Below, piece after piece: positions 28,777-29,032 of a DNA stretch of 29,032 nucleotides. The stretch's first letter is position 1; each line of letters starts with the position of its first letter. This DNA comes from Phaeoceros laevis (Eukaryota > Anthocerotophyta > Anthocerotopsida > Notothyladales): contig JBNGIQ010005314.1 of the NCBI GenBank assembly GCA_049999765.1, positions 1 to 29,032 on the forward strand, in the 5' to 3' direction. A model generated the notes under the pieces. That model did not search any database and was not told the origin of the DNA. It worked only from the letters and a program-made list of their open reading frames with translations. The position numbers were made by a program, and so were the translations under genes.

Positions 28777-29032
28777 CATTCATCCCGTACAAGAACTGCA
28801 CTAGTGTCATTCAGCCCAAGTAAATGGGTTATAAAGGTGTAAATAGTCTTTTTATATATCCAGCATTTATAATAAACATTAATTAGTTGAGATAGTAATC
28901 GGGTAGATTACAAAAGACGTCATTAAGGGGTTTTTTCCCTCAAAACTAACTAACTAACTCACGCGCCACGGGACACGGCACTTCTTTAAGGCCACACGGC
29001 CACACACAAATACAACAATGCTCATTCTTCTC
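28777..29032. other. Right-edge spacer
   Basis: AT-rich sequence with a short (CTAA)n tract at about 28944-28960. No gene signals to the window end. Confidence 0.5.

Noticed and set aside
1-29032. CRISPR array or bacterial defence island.
   Set aside because: Tandem repeats here have no regular unique spacers, and the genes are split plant genes.

Overview
The window looks like nuclear DNA of a land plant. The evidence is four split genes with short GT-AG introns (about 70-600 bp) whose products are plant-type proteins: a SIZ1 SUMO ligase, a URGT-type nucleotide-sugar transporter, a plant-type C-tail-anchored TOM20, and a WDR89/GTS1-like WD40 protein. There is also an LTR element whose primer-binding site fits plant initiator tRNA-Met. 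The species cannot be named from the sequence; the short introns and early-diverging-looking proteins would suit a bryophyte-grade plant, but that is inference. The assembly has a 100-N gap at 18682-18781.

Layout. At 1-4657 (+) is the 3' part of a SIZ1 gene, 13 exons visible, with the SAP end off the left edge. At 4658-7180 is intergenic DNA with a tandem repeat and several copies of a hairpin repeat. At 7180-9240 (+) is a decayed LINE. At 9700-14467 (-) is a decayed Ty3/gypsy element with gag, protease, RT, RNase H, integrase, a PBS and one short LTR, interrupted inside RT. At 14499-15040 (-) is a Ty1/copia integrase fragment. At 15270-17130 is a repeat family whose first copy resembles a tRNA-derived SINE. 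At 17130-18540 are several minisatellite-like tandem repeats, then the gap.

At 19133-24881 is a compact gene island: URGT (-), TOM20 (-) and the WD40 gene (+). TOM20 and the WD40 gene are divergent, with only 162 bp between their start codons. At 24882-29032 are tandem repeats, palindromes, a copia derivative in which a gag zinc knuckle is joined to the RNase H tail (26309-26730), and another copia pol fragment (28189-28776).

The four host genes have unrelated jobs: nuclear SUMOylation, Golgi sugar-nucleotide transport, mitochondrial protein import and a WD40 scaffold. They are not an operon-like system. All exon limits below were read by hand from splice signals, reading phase and remembered protein families; no alignment or RNA evidence was available. 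I did not find a convincing new multi-gene system. The best leads are the hairpin repeat family, the tRNA-like repeat family, the double frame slip in SIZ1 and the divergent TOM20/WD40 promoter.
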